A DNA stretch of 64,000 bases from Chromatiaceae bacterium (GTDB lineage Bacteria; Pseudomonadota; Gammaproteobacteria; Chromatiales; Chromatiaceae). The stretch is taken from contig JACKMT010000005.1 of NCBI GenBank assembly GCA_024235255.1, positions 1-64,000 on the forward strand. The letters run 5' to 3'. Below the pieces are notes generated by a model. The model was not told the origin of the DNA. It saw only the letters and a program-made list of their open reading frames with translations, and ran no database searches. The translations under genes and the position numbers were made by a program. Position 1 is the stretch's first letter. Each line of letters opens with the position of its first letter. This document shows, in pieces, positions 9,473-20,980 of this stretch.

Positions 9473-9991
9473 GGAGCTGCCCTCCGGCGCTCGGTGTGTC
9501 ACTGGTGCAAGGGAAATGCAGCCTGTTGATTTGGTTTCAATTATCAATTAATAGCAAGCAATATCAACACATTCTCATACTATATGAGACGATTAATCTC
9601 GGTTTGACCTGCCAACTGATTCAACAGAACAGGCGGCTGAAAATGTTGCTTTTCAGCCATCCCGTCAGCCCTGTCTGGATTAAGCGAAATGTTCCGCCGG
9701 GACGGGGTGTGTAGAGCTGCCAAGCGGTCAGCGGGCGAAAGTTCGTTGAGTGCGGTGGATAGCCGCAACTGCAAGCTGATCCGGGGTCTGTTTATATCGT
9801 TATAATCGCTACTACCGGGTTAAATTTCTTTAGCGAATTGCCGCTACAAACTGCGTGATCAAACTAAGCGCAGAAAGAGTTGTCACCCCCGATTATAGGT
9901 CGCTCAACAGGACGGCTGGCAGCCCAATGTGTCGGTATCACTGCCGTGTGATTTTATCCTCTGCTAACGGCTTGATTTTCGGTTGAACGCC
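9473..9991. other. Intergenic region between divergent IclR and hybrid-kinase genes
   Basis: About 520 bp containing both leaders. A palindrome lies at 9574-9588, and a TATAAT at 9801-9806 could be a -10 element for the kinase gene, but I find no convincing -35 at the proper spacing. No gene is supported; short frames are shadows. Confidence 0.45.
9574..9588. promoter_or_regulatory. Palindrome, possible IclR-type operator
   Basis: CTCATA-CTA-TATGAG has perfect 6-bp arms, about 100 bp upstream of the IclR start. IclR-family regulators often bind short palindromes in their own divergent promoter region. Assignment is by position only. Confidence 0.3.
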
Positions 9992-12900
9992 ATGCGGCAA
10001 CAGCTCGGGCTTCGACTGGTAAAATTTTTTGTCGCTGCAGTGATCTCTCTGCTGGTAGCCACGCTCAGCGAAAGCTGGATCAGTGAAAAGCAGCAGAGAG
10101 AACGTGACTTCGGGCAACTTGAACGTCTGGCATCCCAGCTCAACGATTGGACTTTCGAACTGATAATTGATGATTTGAAAGGCTTGGCGCAGCTGCCCTT
10201 TATTCAAGAGACCGTAACAGGCGTATTGCCGCCCGACAATAGCGAGGCGCTCGCTGCCATACAAACCGTTCGTGCGGCGTTGAAAAGCGACTTGGTTTAT
10301 CTGTTGAACCGGGCCGGCATCGTTGTTGCCTCTACGTCCTACGATGAAGGCAAGAGCCTCACCGGTAACAACTATGCTTTCCGCCCCTACTTCAGCCGGG
10401 CCTTGCAGGAAGCCCGGCCGGTTTTCTACCCGGCAGTCGGCGCGACCACGAGGAAGCGCGGCTTATACTTCAGCGTGCCGGTGGTCGACATTCGCGACGC
10501 CAGCGTAGCCGGTGTGGCTGTGGTGAAATCACCGCTGGATGGGTTCGACGAAAGGTTACGGCAGCAACTCAATCCGACCCTGCTGGTATCAGGTGAGGGT
10601 GTGGTGTTCGCCGGCAGCCGCCAGCAATGGGTGCTGCGGACGGTTTATCCGTTTGCCGAGAGCGAGCGCCAGGCGCTGCAGCGCACCCGCCAGTTCGGCA
10701 GCGAACTGCTTGCATCCGCCGGACTGGATCTCTCAAAATCATCGGTTGTGTTGGACGGGCAGGCACGCACGACAATATCAGAGGCCGTGCTGGACGGCAC
10801 CTGGCGACTCATCGCCTTGTCGGCGCACCCTCCTTTCGATCCCGCTATGTTTGCCTCGATCGCCATCCTCAGTCTGATGTTTCTGACCGGTTTGGGCGCC
10901 ATCCACCATTTTTACCGGGGATTGAGGTACAGCGAAATCCGTTTCCGGACCCTGTTCGAGAAGTCGGCGCAGCCCTACCTGCTGATCGAGGATGGCCGCT
11001 TTGTCGACTGCAATCAGGCGACAGCGGATCTGCTCGGCTGCACCCGCAGCGAGGTGTTGGAAAAATCGCCGGATCAGCTCTCTCCTGAACGGCAGCCCGA
11101 TGGCAGCAGTTCCGCAGAGAGCGCTGCGGTGCGGATAGGCGAGGCACTGCATACCGGAGCTACACGCTTCGAGTGGATGCATAGGCGCATGGACGGCAGC
11201 GATTTCGCCGTGGAAGTGGTTTTGACCCGGCTGGAGATCGCGGGCAAAACCGCAATATTCACTTCCTGGCACGATATTCAGGCGCACAAACAGGCTATCG
11301 CCAGACTGGAAGTGGCAGAGGCTTCTCAGCGTGAGATATTTGCTTCGCTTCCGGCGGGGATAGTGATTCTGGATGCGATCACGCATCGGTTTCTGTACGT
11401 TAACCCGGCTGCTGCGGCAATACTGCAGCAAACCCCTGAGGCTCTGCTTGGAAAATCTTGCCACGGCTGTTTGACCGCAACCCCGGAAGGCCAGTGTCCG
11501 GTCACCGATTTGGGCAGGACGGTGAGCAATGAGGAGAAAATCCTGTTACGGGCGGATGGCAGCGGCTGCCCCGTATTCAAGTCGGTCAGGCGTTTCGAAT
11601 TTCAGGGGCGTCCCTGCCTGCTCGAGTCTTACGTCGATATCACCGAATTGAAAAATATCCAGGCCGAACGGGAGGCGCACCTGGAGGAGCTGGAGCGGAG
11701 CCGGCGGATGCTGCTGCGGATGATGGCGGATGCCGATGCCGCCAGAAAAGAGACAGAACAACTGAACCGGTATCTTGAGCGGCAGACGGTGCTGGCCAAA
11801 GAGTTAGCGGTCAGCGCGGATGCCGCCAACCGGGCAAAAAGCGATTTTCTGGCCAATATGAGCCACGAGATCCGTACCCCGATGAACGGTGTCATCGGGA
11901 TGACCAATCTGCTGCTGGACAGTCCGTTGAATGAAGAGCAGCAGAGCCAAGCCATCATCATCAAACGCAGTGCGGACTCGCTGCTCGGCATCATCAACGA
12001 CATTCTCGATTTCTCGAAAATCGAAGCAGGTAAGCTCGAACTGGAGAGCTGTGAATTCGAGATGGGTGCATTGCTGGAGGAGTTCGCTTCAACCCTGGCC
12101 TTTCGCGCAGAGGAGAAGCGTCTGGAGCTGATCTGTCCGGCCAATCCGGTGTTGGCGCATCACTACAAAGGTGATCCGGGGCGAATCCGCCAGATACTCA
12201 ATAACCTGGTCGGAAATGCGCTCAAATTCACCGAGCATGGAGAGGTGTCGGTGCGCTGCGAGTCTATTGAGACGAGGGGCGACCGGAGCCTACTGCGATT
12301 TGCCGTGACCGACAGCGGCATCGGCCTGAGTACCGAACAACAACAGAAACTGTTTCTTAAGTTTACCCAGGCCGACAGCTCCACCACACGCAAGTACGGC
12401 GGCACCGGTCTGGGCCTCTCTATCAGCAAACAGCTGGTGGAACTGATGGGGGGAGAGATCGGTGTGGTGAGCGAGCTGGGGCAGGGTGCAACCTTCTGGT
12501 TTACACTCAACCTGGAGCGCATCGAGCAGCCACCTGCGGCACGTTATAGCGCCGATCTAAGCGGACAGAAGGTGTTAGTGGCAGACGACAATGCCAGCAA
12601 CCGGCTGCTGCTTGAGCAGCTGCTGGACGAGTGGCAGGTAGCGCATGGCAGCGCCGGGAGCGGACCGGACGCGCTGCAGGCGCTGTGCAAAGCGGCGCGC
12701 GAGAACGAGCCGTATACCGCAGCGCTGGTCGACTTTAATCTCACGGGTATGGATGGCCCGCAACTGGCTGCCCGCATCAGGGGGATGACCGAAACGGCAG
12801 AAACCCGTCTGATTCTGCTCGCATCCCGGGGACGGCGGGGCGATGCGGAAAAGATGCGGGAGGTTGGCTTCGATCTCTATCTCACCAAGCCGGTAAGTCA

Positions 12901-13807
12901 ACCTGAGCTATATAAACGGTTATGCCAGGCAGCTGGGCTCAAAAGCTCAGATGAACAGCCGCTTACCCGCGACAACTCGCGCAAGCAGCCGCAATTCCGG
13001 GCACGGGTTCTGGTGGTGGAGGACAACCTTACCAACCAGATGGTAGCTCGGGGGATGCTGAAGAAATTCGGTATAGAAATTGAAGTCGCCGGCGACGGCA
13101 GGGAGGCGCTTCGGTTGCTGGAGCAGTTCCAATACGACCTTGTTCTGATGGACTGCCAGATGCCGGTGATGGATGGCTACGAGGCGACCCGGCGGCTGCG
13201 CGATCCCGAGGCAAAGGTGCTGGATAACAATCTCCCGGTCATTGCGATGACCGCCAACGCGATGCAGGGCGACCGCGAACGCTGTATCGAAGCAGGAATG
13301 AACGACCACATCGCGAAACCGGTCGACCCTTCGCGGCTCAGGCGGATCCTGCAGCAGTGGCTGCCCCGGCACGGCCGGCTGAACCCGGTGACAGAAAATC
13401 AAAGTGTTGGGTCCAAACCAGCGGATAGCGCAGCAGCCTTGGAGGGCAGGGATGAGAGTCGAGTGTCGGCTGAACCGATATTCGATCATGCCGCGATGAG
13501 CCGGCATTTGATGGGGGATCAGGAGTTGATGCGCGATGTTGCCGAGGCCGTCCTAACAGAGGTTCCGCAACAGATTGAGTGGCTGAAGATTCAGGTAGCG
13601 AACGGCGATGTACAGCAGGCTTTTGCCCAAGCGCACAAAATCAAGGGTGCGGTGCTCAACGTAGGCGGCAAGGCGTTGGGTAAACTGGCGCTGGCGATGG
13701 AAACGGCCGGCAGGGCGAACGACCTGGAAACCATTCGCCGGAAAGTACCTGGTTTGGAGCAGGGTTTTCAGCAGCTCAGGGCGGAGATGGAGCGGGTGCT
13801 GTTTTAG
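9992..13807 (+). CDS. Tripartite hybrid sensor histidine kinase (Cache-PAS-PAS-HisKA-HATPase-REC-REC-HPt)
   Basis: About 1271 residues. An N-terminal helix (about residues 10-26) and a second near 290 bracket a periplasmic Cache-like sensor domain. Two PAS domains follow (about 315-430 and 450-555), then a coiled coil. The kinase core has SHEIRTPMNGVIGMTNLLLD (phospho-His about residue 625) and ATPase boxes (NNLVGNALKFT, DSGIGLS, GGTGLGLSI). Two receiver domains have phosphoacceptor Asp about 914 (LVDFNLTGMDG) and 1054 (LMDCQMPVMDG). A C-terminal HPt has His about 1215 (AHKIKGA). This allows a full internal phosphorelay of the BarA/ArcB kind. The ATG at 9992 is chosen; a TTG at 9983 is also possible and neither has a clear Shine-Dalgarno. 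No response regulator adjoins it, so the output is unknown. Confidence 0.9.
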   Translation: MRQQLGLRLVKFFVAAVISLLVATLSESWISEKQQRERDFGQLERLASQLNDWTFELIIDDLKGLAQLPFIQETVTGVLPPDNSEALAAIQTVRAALKSDLVYLLNRAGIVVASTSYDEGKSLTGNNYAFRPYFSRALQEARPVFYPAVGATTRKRGLYFSVPVVDIRDASVAGVAVVKSPLDGFDERLRQQLNPTLLVSGEGVVFAGSRQQWVLRTVYPFAESERQALQRTRQFGSELLASAGLDLSKSSVVLDGQARTTISEAVLDGTWRLIALSAHPPFDPAMFASIAILSLMFLTGLGAIHHFYRGLRYSEIRFRTLFEKSAQPYLLIEDGRFVDCNQATADLLGCTRSEVLEKSPDQLSPERQPDGSSSAESAAVRIGEALHTGATRFEWMHRRMDGSDFAVEVVLTRLEIAGKTAIFTSWHDIQAHKQAIARLEVAEASQREIFASLPAGIVILDAITHRFLYVNPAAAAILQQTPEALLGKSCHGCLTATPEGQCPVTDLGRTVSNEEKILLRADGSGCPVFKSVRRFEFQGRPCLLESYVDITELKNIQAEREAHLEELERSRRMLLRMMADADAARKETEQLNRYLERQTVLAKELAVSADAANRAKSDFLANMSHEIRTPMNGVIGMTNLLLDSPLNEEQQSQAIIIKRSADSLLGIINDILDFSKIEAGKLELESCEFEMGALLEEFASTLAFRAEEKRLELICPANPVLAHHYKGDPGRIRQILNNLVGNALKFTEHGEVSVRCESIETRGDRSLLRFAVTDSGIGLSTEQQQKLFLKFTQADSSTTRKYGGTGLGLSISKQLVELMGGEIGVVSELGQGATFWFTLNLERIEQPPAARYSADLSGQKVLVADDNASNRLLLEQLLDEWQVAHGSAGSGPDALQALCKAARENEPYTAALVDFNLTGMDGPQLAARIRGMTETAETRLILLASRGRRGDAEKMREVGFDLYLTKPVSQPELYKRLCQAAGLKSSDEQPLTRDNSRKQPQFRARVLVVEDNLTNQMVARGMLKKFGIEIEVAGDGREALRLLEQFQYDLVLMDCQMPVMDGYEATRRLRDPEAKVLDNNLPVIAMTANAMQGDRERCIEAGMNDHIAKPVDPSRLRRILQQWLPRHGRLNPVTENQSVGSKPADSAAALEGRDESRVSAEPIFDHAAMSRHLMGDQELMRDVAEAVLTEVPQQIEWLKIQVANGDVQQAFAQAHKIKGAVLNVGGKALGKLALAMETAGRANDLETIRRKVPGLEQGFQQLRAEMERVLF

Positions 13808-13879
13808 TCGTAGCTCCGGCCTGAGCCCGGATTTAGTTGACAATCGGGGCTGAATGACCTAATCATTGGCCATTGAAGC

Positions 13880-13988
13880 GGGGGTGCCCCGGATATTTCG
13901 TTCAAGCCGACGGCTTGGGAAAAATCGGGCGGGCTGAGAAATACCCTTTGAACCTGATCCGGACAGTACCGGCGTAGGGAAGCAGAAT
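13880..13988 (+). ncRNA. TPP riboswitch (thi box)
   Basis: The conserved TPP aptamer pieces occur in order: GGGGTGCCCC, then GCTGAGAAATACCC, then TGAACCTGATCCGG, then TACCGGCGTAGGGAA. This is the full thiamine pyrophosphate element, 65-170 bp before thiC. It should switch off thiC and the genes behind it when TPP is plentiful. Confidence 0.95.
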
Positions 13989-14053
13989 CCCTTCCTTTTC
14001 ACAAGTTCAATCCCCTGTTTCGTCTCTCCTCTCCAAACCAAGGGCGGAACATT

Positions 14054-15937
<1,884 letters not shown>

Positions 15938-15958
15938 AGCTCGCTGTGGAGAGATAAG

Positions 15959-16168
15959 ATGACCAGGATCCTGCTCAACGATGAGGAGATATCGCTCAAC
16001 CGGGGCGGCGCCACCGTGGAAGCGCTGCTCAAGCAGCTGTCGATAAACGACCTGGAGCGTATTGCCGTCGCCGTCAACGATAACGTGCTGCGCCGCTCCG
16101 ACTGGGCGAGTTATCAGCTGGAGGAGAACGACCGGGTGCTGATGATTGCACCGATTCAGGGCGGTTGA
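15959..16168 (+). CDS. thiS: Sulfur carrier protein ThiS
   Basis: The 69-residue ubiquitin-fold carrier ends in the required Gly-Gly (APIQGG), the site of thiocarboxylate formation. It donates sulfur to ThiG for the thiazole ring. It starts 21 bp after thiC, preceded by GGAGAG, so it is translated from the same message. The adenylating enzyme ThiF is not in this window. Confidence 0.95.
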   Translation: MTRILLNDEEISLNRGGATVEALLKQLSINDLERIAVAVNDNVLRRSDWASYQLEENDRVLMIAPIQGG

Positions 16169-16235
16169 GCAAGTTGCCATGTGCTGCACCTTTGAAAACC
16201 CTCTAAGTACGTGGTCACTGTCCGGAAAAAATTTT

Positions 16236-16317
16236 CCGTCATCCCGGCGAATGCCGGGATCCACAATCATCTATGGTGGATGTTTCCCTGGATTTCGGCA
16301 TTCGCCGGAATGACGAG
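16236..16317. repeat. REP-like inverted repeat pair between thiS and thiG
   Basis: Two arms face each other: CGTCATCCCGGCGAATGCCG at the left and CGGCATTCGCCGGAATGACG at the right, joined by about 35 bp. Each arm is itself a small palindrome around GGCGAATGCC. A single arm of the same family occurs at 30197-30225. It lies inside the thi operon and could stabilise or attenuate the mRNA. Confidence 0.75.
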
Positions 16318-16376
16318 GTTTTGACAAGCGATGTCGTCTCGAACAAGCGCTGGATAGGTAAACAGGAACAAGCAAG

Positions 16377-17156
16377 ATGAAACAGACTGAACCATTACGC
16401 ATCGGCGACCGCGACTACCGCTCGCGACTCTTTCTGGGAACCGGCAAGTTCGGTTCCTATCCGCTGATGCGACAGGCGGTGGAGGCTTCCGGCACCGAAC
16501 TGGTGACCGTGGCGCTGCGCCGTGTTCAACTGCACGAGGCGCAGGATGACGTGATCGCGCATCTGCAGCTGCCGGGCGTGCATCTGCTGCCCAACACCTC
16601 GGGCGTGCGCACCGCCAAGGAGGCGGTGCTGGCGGCGCAGCTGGCGCGCGAATCGTTGCAGACCAACTGGCTGAAGCTGGAGATTCACCCGGATCCGCGT
16701 TACCTGCTGCCGGATCCGATCGAGACCATGTTGGCCACCGAGCAGCTGGCGAAAGAGGGCTTTTTCGTGATGGCTTATACCAACGCCGACCCGGTGCTGT
16801 GCAAGCGGCTGGAAGAGGCCGGCGCAGCGGCGGTGATGCCGCTTGGGGCGCCCATAGGCACCAACCAGGGACTGCAGACCAAGGCGATGCTGGAGATCAT
16901 CATCGAGCAGAGCAATGTGCCGGTGGTGGTCGACGCCGGCATCGGTGCGCCCTCGCATGCGGCCGAGGCGATGGAGATGGGCGCCGATGCCGTGCTGGTA
17001 AACACCGCGATCGCGGTGGCGGGCGACCCGGTGGCGATGGCCGAGGCGTTCCGGCTGGCAACCCACTGCGGACGCATGGCATTCGAGGCCAGGATGGGTG
17101 CGGTTACCAAACAGGCTGAAGCGAGCAGCCCGTTGACTGCCTTTCTGAGCAACTGA
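16377..17156 (+). CDS. thiG: Thiazole synthase ThiG
   Basis: The 259-residue TIM-barrel enzyme builds the thiazole phosphate from DXP, dehydroglycine and ThiS-thiocarboxylate. Family signatures are present: FLGTGKFGSYPLM at the N-terminus, the Schiff-base Lys in NWLKLEIHPDP, and phosphate-binding VVDAGIGAPSHAAEAMEMGA and VLVNTAIA. A 208-bp gap with a REP-like repeat separates it from thiS, but same-strand order and the ThiH gene 15 bp downstream argue for one operon. AGGAA precedes the ATG. Confidence 0.97.
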   Translation: MKQTEPLRIGDRDYRSRLFLGTGKFGSYPLMRQAVEASGTELVTVALRRVQLHEAQDDVIAHLQLPGVHLLPNTSGVRTAKEAVLAAQLARESLQTNWLKLEIHPDPRYLLPDPIETMLATEQLAKEGFFVMAYTNADPVLCKRLEEAGAAAVMPLGAPIGTNQGLQTKAMLEIIIEQSNVPVVVDAGIGAPSHAAEAMEMGADAVLVNTAIAVAGDPVAMAEAFRLATHCGRMAFEARMGAVTKQAEASSPLTAFLSN

Positions 17157-17171
17157 GCGTTACGGGCCCTG

Positions 17172-18287
17172 ATGATGAGCTTTCTGAACGAATTTCAACG
17201 CCACTCCTGGGAACAGATGGGCAAACGCATCTACGCCAGCAGCGACGAAGATGTGGTGCGTGCGCTGCACCGGCAGGGCAAGCGCGATCTCAACGATTTT
17301 TGCGCGCTGGTTTCTCCTGCCGCCGCGCCATACCTGGAGGAGATGGCGCAGTTGAGCTTTCGGCTGACGCGCAAACGATTCGGCAACACGACCCAACTCT
17401 ATATCCCGCTCTACCTCTCCAATGAGTGCCACAATATCTGCACTTACTGTGGCTTCAGCGTGGACAACAAACTGGAACGTCTGACACTTGGCCATGACCA
17501 GCTGATGCAGGAAGTTGAGCAGATCAAGTCTCAGGGATTCAAGCATATTCTGCTGGTGACCGGTGAAGCCAACCGCAAGGTGGGGGTGGATTACCTGGAA
17601 CAGGTACTGGAGTGGCTCAGGCCTCATTTTGCCAGTATCACCATGGAGGTGCAGGCGCTGGACCAGGCCGACTACGAACGCCTGATCAGACGTGGTCTGA
17701 ACAGCGTGTTGATTTACCAGGAGACCTACAACAGCCATACCTACAACTCCTATCACCCGAAGGGCAAGAAGTCGAACATGGCCTACCGGCTGGAGACACC
17801 GGATCGCCTGGGACGCGCGGGGATCCACCGGATCGGCATCGCCGCGCTGCTCGGGCTGGAGGATTGGCGGGTGGACTCCGCATTTGTGGCGCTGCATCTT
17901 GCCTATCTTGAGCGCTGTTACTGGCGCACCAGATACTCCATCTCGCTGCCCCGGCTGCGTCCCGCGGCTGGCTGCCAGGCGCCGAATGTGGTGGTGAGCG
18001 ACCGCGATTTTGTGCAGCTGATCTGCGCCTACCGCATCTACAATGAAAATGTTGAGATCTCCCTCTCCACCCGCGAAAGCCCGGCGCTGCGCGATCATCT
18101 ACTTAAGCTGGGCATCACCTCAATGAGCGCGGGGTCGAAGACCGAGCCGGGCGGTTATACCCAGAGCGACGAGGCGCTGGAGCAGTTCGAGGTGAACGAC
18201 GCACGCAGCCCGGCACAGGTGGCTGCGATGATTCGTGCGCGGGGTTTTGATCCGGTGTGGAAAGACTGGGATGCGGTACTGGAGTAA
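17172..18287 (+). CDS. thiH: 2-iminoacetate synthase ThiH
   Basis: The 371-residue radical-SAM lyase cleaves tyrosine to dehydroglycine for ThiG, the oxygen-independent alternative to ThiO. The cluster motif is CHNICTYCGF (C-x3-C-x2-C, about residues 84-91). The C-terminal half has the ThiH/BATS domain (RYSISLPRLRPAAGC, TRESPALRDHLLKLGITSMSAGS). ATG codons at 17172 and 17175 are both possible. Last gene of the thi operon; thiE and thiD are elsewhere. Confidence 0.97.
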   Translation: MMSFLNEFQRHSWEQMGKRIYASSDEDVVRALHRQGKRDLNDFCALVSPAAAPYLEEMAQLSFRLTRKRFGNTTQLYIPLYLSNECHNICTYCGFSVDNKLERLTLGHDQLMQEVEQIKSQGFKHILLVTGEANRKVGVDYLEQVLEWLRPHFASITMEVQALDQADYERLIRRGLNSVLIYQETYNSHTYNSYHPKGKKSNMAYRLETPDRLGRAGIHRIGIAALLGLEDWRVDSAFVALHLAYLERCYWRTRYSISLPRLRPAAGCQAPNVVVSDRDFVQLICAYRIYNENVEISLSTRESPALRDHLLKLGITSMSAGSKTEPGGYTQSDEALEQFEVNDARSPAQVAAMIRARGFDPVWKDWDAVLE

Positions 18288-18326
18288 CAGCCGCTCAAAC
18301 TTCGCGGCTGGGCGGTTGCGCAGCAG

Positions 18327-20954
18327 TCATCCTTGGCCTGCCGTGGCATAAAGCGGCGCTGCAACCTGGGTCGCTTGCGCTTGCGGCAGCTGGCGAAGGG
18401 AGCTGAGCGGTTTGGGTTGCGCGATGCTGTAGCCCTGCGCCATGTCCACCCCGATCTGCTCCAGCGCCAGCAGAATCTCGTCGTTTTCCACATACTCGGC
18501 GATCGTCCGCAGTCCCATCACATGCCCGATCTCATTGATTGCCTTAACCATTGAGTAGTCGATCGGATCCGAACAGATATCCTTGACGAACAGCCCGTCT
18601 ATCTTGAGATAGTCCACCGGCAGGTTTTTCAGGTAGCCGAACGATGACATACCGCTGCCGAAATCGTCGAGCAGGAACGAACATCCCAGGTCTTTCAGCT
18701 CGGACATGAAATGAATCGCCTTGTCCATATGAGTGATCACCTGTGTCTCGGTGATCTCGAATCCAATCGTTTCCGGCGGAATAGCGAACCTGCTCAGCTC
18801 GTTTTTGACATATTCCAGAAATGCAGGATCGACCAGCGAAGCGCCAGAGAGGTTGATGGTGTAAACAAACGCTGTGCTTCGGCTGGTGTCCCCTGCGTTA
18901 CGCGCATGATGGCTTCTCAGGCGTTCGCCTTCGGTCTCGAACAGATGATGAATGATCCAGCGGTCGACATCCTGCATCAATCCGTTGCGCTCCGCTACCG
19001 GAATGAAGGCACCGGGGGCGACTAATGCACCGCCCTTGTCCAGCATACGAACCAGGATCTCCAGGTGTTGCCGCCGCGCCGGATTCTTCGTATCAACAAT
19101 GGGCTGATAGAAAAGTTCCAGACGATCGTCACGCAGTGCATGACGAATACGGGAGGCTTGATTCAGCTCCTCAACGCGCAGGTTGATCTTTCGGGTATCC
19201 ACCTGTCCGACAAACACGCGGTTGCGGCCCTGCTCCTTGGCTGTATAACAGGCGGCATCGACCGTCGCCAGCAGATCCTCCAGGTCACAGGTTTTCTGGT
19301 TGATGTTGACCAGACCGACACTGGCGCCGACATGAAAAACCTTGTTCATGAAGGAGAAACGGATATCATTGATCGAATCGATCAGGCTGTTGGCAATCTC
19401 GATGGCCTCCTTGGTGGAGCAGTTCGCCAGCAGTACGCCAAACTCATCGCCCCCCAAGCGCGCCACTGTATCGGCCTTGCGTGTCTGAGTAAGCAGCAGC
19501 GTGCTGACCTGCTTGAGCAGTCTGTCCCCCGCCTGATGACCGCAGGTGTCGTTGACAATCTTGAACTCATCAAGATCGATGTAGAGCAGTCCCTGGGAGA
19601 TAGGTTCAGTCTGCGCCTGTTCGATGGCGCTTGAGAGCGTGCGGCGGAACTCACCCCGGTTGAGCAGTCCGGTAAGATCGTCTCGGCTGGCTTTCCAGGC
19701 GAGCCGGCGTTTCAGTTCGCGCTCTTTTCCCATGTTGCGCAGCACAATCACGCAGCCTGCCGCAGTGCCGGTACATTTCACCTTGGCCACGGAAAAATGC
19801 ACCGCTGTTTTTTCGCCGTTGCGTGCCACTAGCACCGCATCTGTCTCGGTGGTGTTCACGCCGTCGCTCTGAGATCCTTTCGTAATAAAAGGGATCTTCT
19901 GTCCGCTTCGTTCACTGCGAATGTCGATGATCTGATAACAGTTGCTGCCAGCCACTTCAGCCGCCTTGAAACTGATCAGCTGTTCTGCGGCGGGGTTTAG
20001 ATAGGCTATCCGGCCATTGGCGTCGGTACTGACGACCGCGTCCGCGATTGAGTTCAAGATCACCATGGCCTGTTCGCGTTCCCGCTGCAACGCCTGCTCG
20101 GCGAGTTGCCGTAGGTTGAACATGCGCACGCCATAGCCGGCGACAGAGAGCAGTGCAATCAGGACGAAGCCGATGATGCGGAGCTCCCGCGACGCAAGAT
20201 TCTGCTGCTCCGTCAAGTCGATCAGAATCCCAAAGTCGATGGTTTCCGAACCCAGAGGGAAGTGTTTGTACATGCCTTTCAGCACTCCACCCTGGCCGCC
20301 GGTCCGGTAGACGACTTCCGCCGGAACGGCCGGACTGGGTAACTGCAGATCCAGTTCAGCTGACAGCGGCTGGCCCCTCCAGGCGATCGTCGGTGTGCCA
20401 TTCAGTTTTGCAGCTACCGATGCGATAAAAGTTTTTCCGCTGATGGCGAAGCCTCCGCAGAGGTAGCCCGGCAGGCCATTACTGCTGGATAGCGTTGCGA
20501 TGCGGCTGAGATAGAGATTTTTCTCAACTACAGATCCCTGCTCGGCTATTCCATGAACACTGAATCCGCAATTGATTCCCTGGTCGGGAAGCTCGCCAAG
20601 TTGCAGCAGTTGCCGACCCTTGCTGTCTGAGACTATTAGAAAAGCGAAGTTGCTGTTCTGCATTTGCGCTTTCAGGTAAAGGTGCAGCTGTGGAAGGATA
20701 TCCGGGTCGACCTTCTGTAATCTGTTGTCGGCTGCAAGCCGCGACAGCGCATTGCGGAACTCATCCAGCTCTTGCTCGAGCATCAGCTCGAAAATCTGCA
20801 GATTTGTGTGCAGCCGTTTTTGCTGGCTTAGATCAAGCTGCGCGGTAAAAGAGTTCCAGAGCGCCACTGTAATCAACAGACACGGCAGCAAAAGCCCCGC
20901 GACGACCAGCAGTGGATAGAGGCGGCTGTTTTCCAGGAGCCGGAAAAATCGCAT
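18327..20954 (-). CDS. Membrane sensor protein with PAS, GGDEF and EAL domains
   Basis: The 875-residue protein has two transmembrane helices (about 12-34 and 262-282) framing a periplasmic sensor of unknown type, then PAS (about 295-410), GGDEF (about 435-590) and EAL (about 610-860). The GGDEF motif is intact (GGDEF at 501-505), as expected for an active diguanylate cyclase. The EAL signature reads E-I-L (Glu about 632), which keeps the catalytic Glu, and DDFGSGMSSF and the later LKIDG are intact, so phosphodiesterase activity is plausible. It therefore may both make and degrade c-di-GMP. It lies 26 bp after a small secreted-protein gene on the same strand and is probably co-transcribed with it. 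Confidence 0.93.
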   Translation of the reverse strand: MRFFRLLENSRLYPLLVVAGLLLPCLLITVALWNSFTAQLDLSQQKRLHTNLQIFELMLEQELDEFRNALSRLAADNRLQKVDPDILPQLHLYLKAQMQNSNFAFLIVSDSKGRQLLQLGELPDQGINCGFSVHGIAEQGSVVEKNLYLSRIATLSSSNGLPGYLCGGFAISGKTFIASVAAKLNGTPTIAWRGQPLSAELDLQLPSPAVPAEVVYRTGGQGGVLKGMYKHFPLGSETIDFGILIDLTEQQNLASRELRIIGFVLIALLSVAGYGVRMFNLRQLAEQALQREREQAMVILNSIADAVVSTDANGRIAYLNPAAEQLISFKAAEVAGSNCYQIIDIRSERSGQKIPFITKGSQSDGVNTTETDAVLVARNGEKTAVHFSVAKVKCTGTAAGCVIVLRNMGKERELKRRLAWKASRDDLTGLLNRGEFRRTLSSAIEQAQTEPISQGLLYIDLDEFKIVNDTCGHQAGDRLLKQVSTLLLTQTRKADTVARLGGDEFGVLLANCSTKEAIEIANSLIDSINDIRFSFMNKVFHVGASVGLVNINQKTCDLEDLLATVDAACYTAKEQGRNRVFVGQVDTRKINLRVEELNQASRIRHALRDDRLELFYQPIVDTKNPARRQHLEILVRMLDKGGALVAPGAFIPVAERNGLMQDVDRWIIHHLFETEGERLRSHHARNAGDTSRSTAFVYTINLSGASLVDPAFLEYVKNELSRFAIPPETIGFEITETQVITHMDKAIHFMSELKDLGCSFLLDDFGSGMSSFGYLKNLPVDYLKIDGLFVKDICSDPIDYSMVKAINEIGHVMGLRTIAEYVENDEILLALEQIGVDMAQGYSIAQPKPLSSLRQLPQAQATQVAAPLYATAGQG

Positions 20955-20980
20955 GCGATGTCCTGTTTAAAAGTAATCTT

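Noticed and set aside
8730..9551. Long plus-strand frames opposite the IclR gene
   Set aside because: Antisense shadows of a well-recognised IclR gene.
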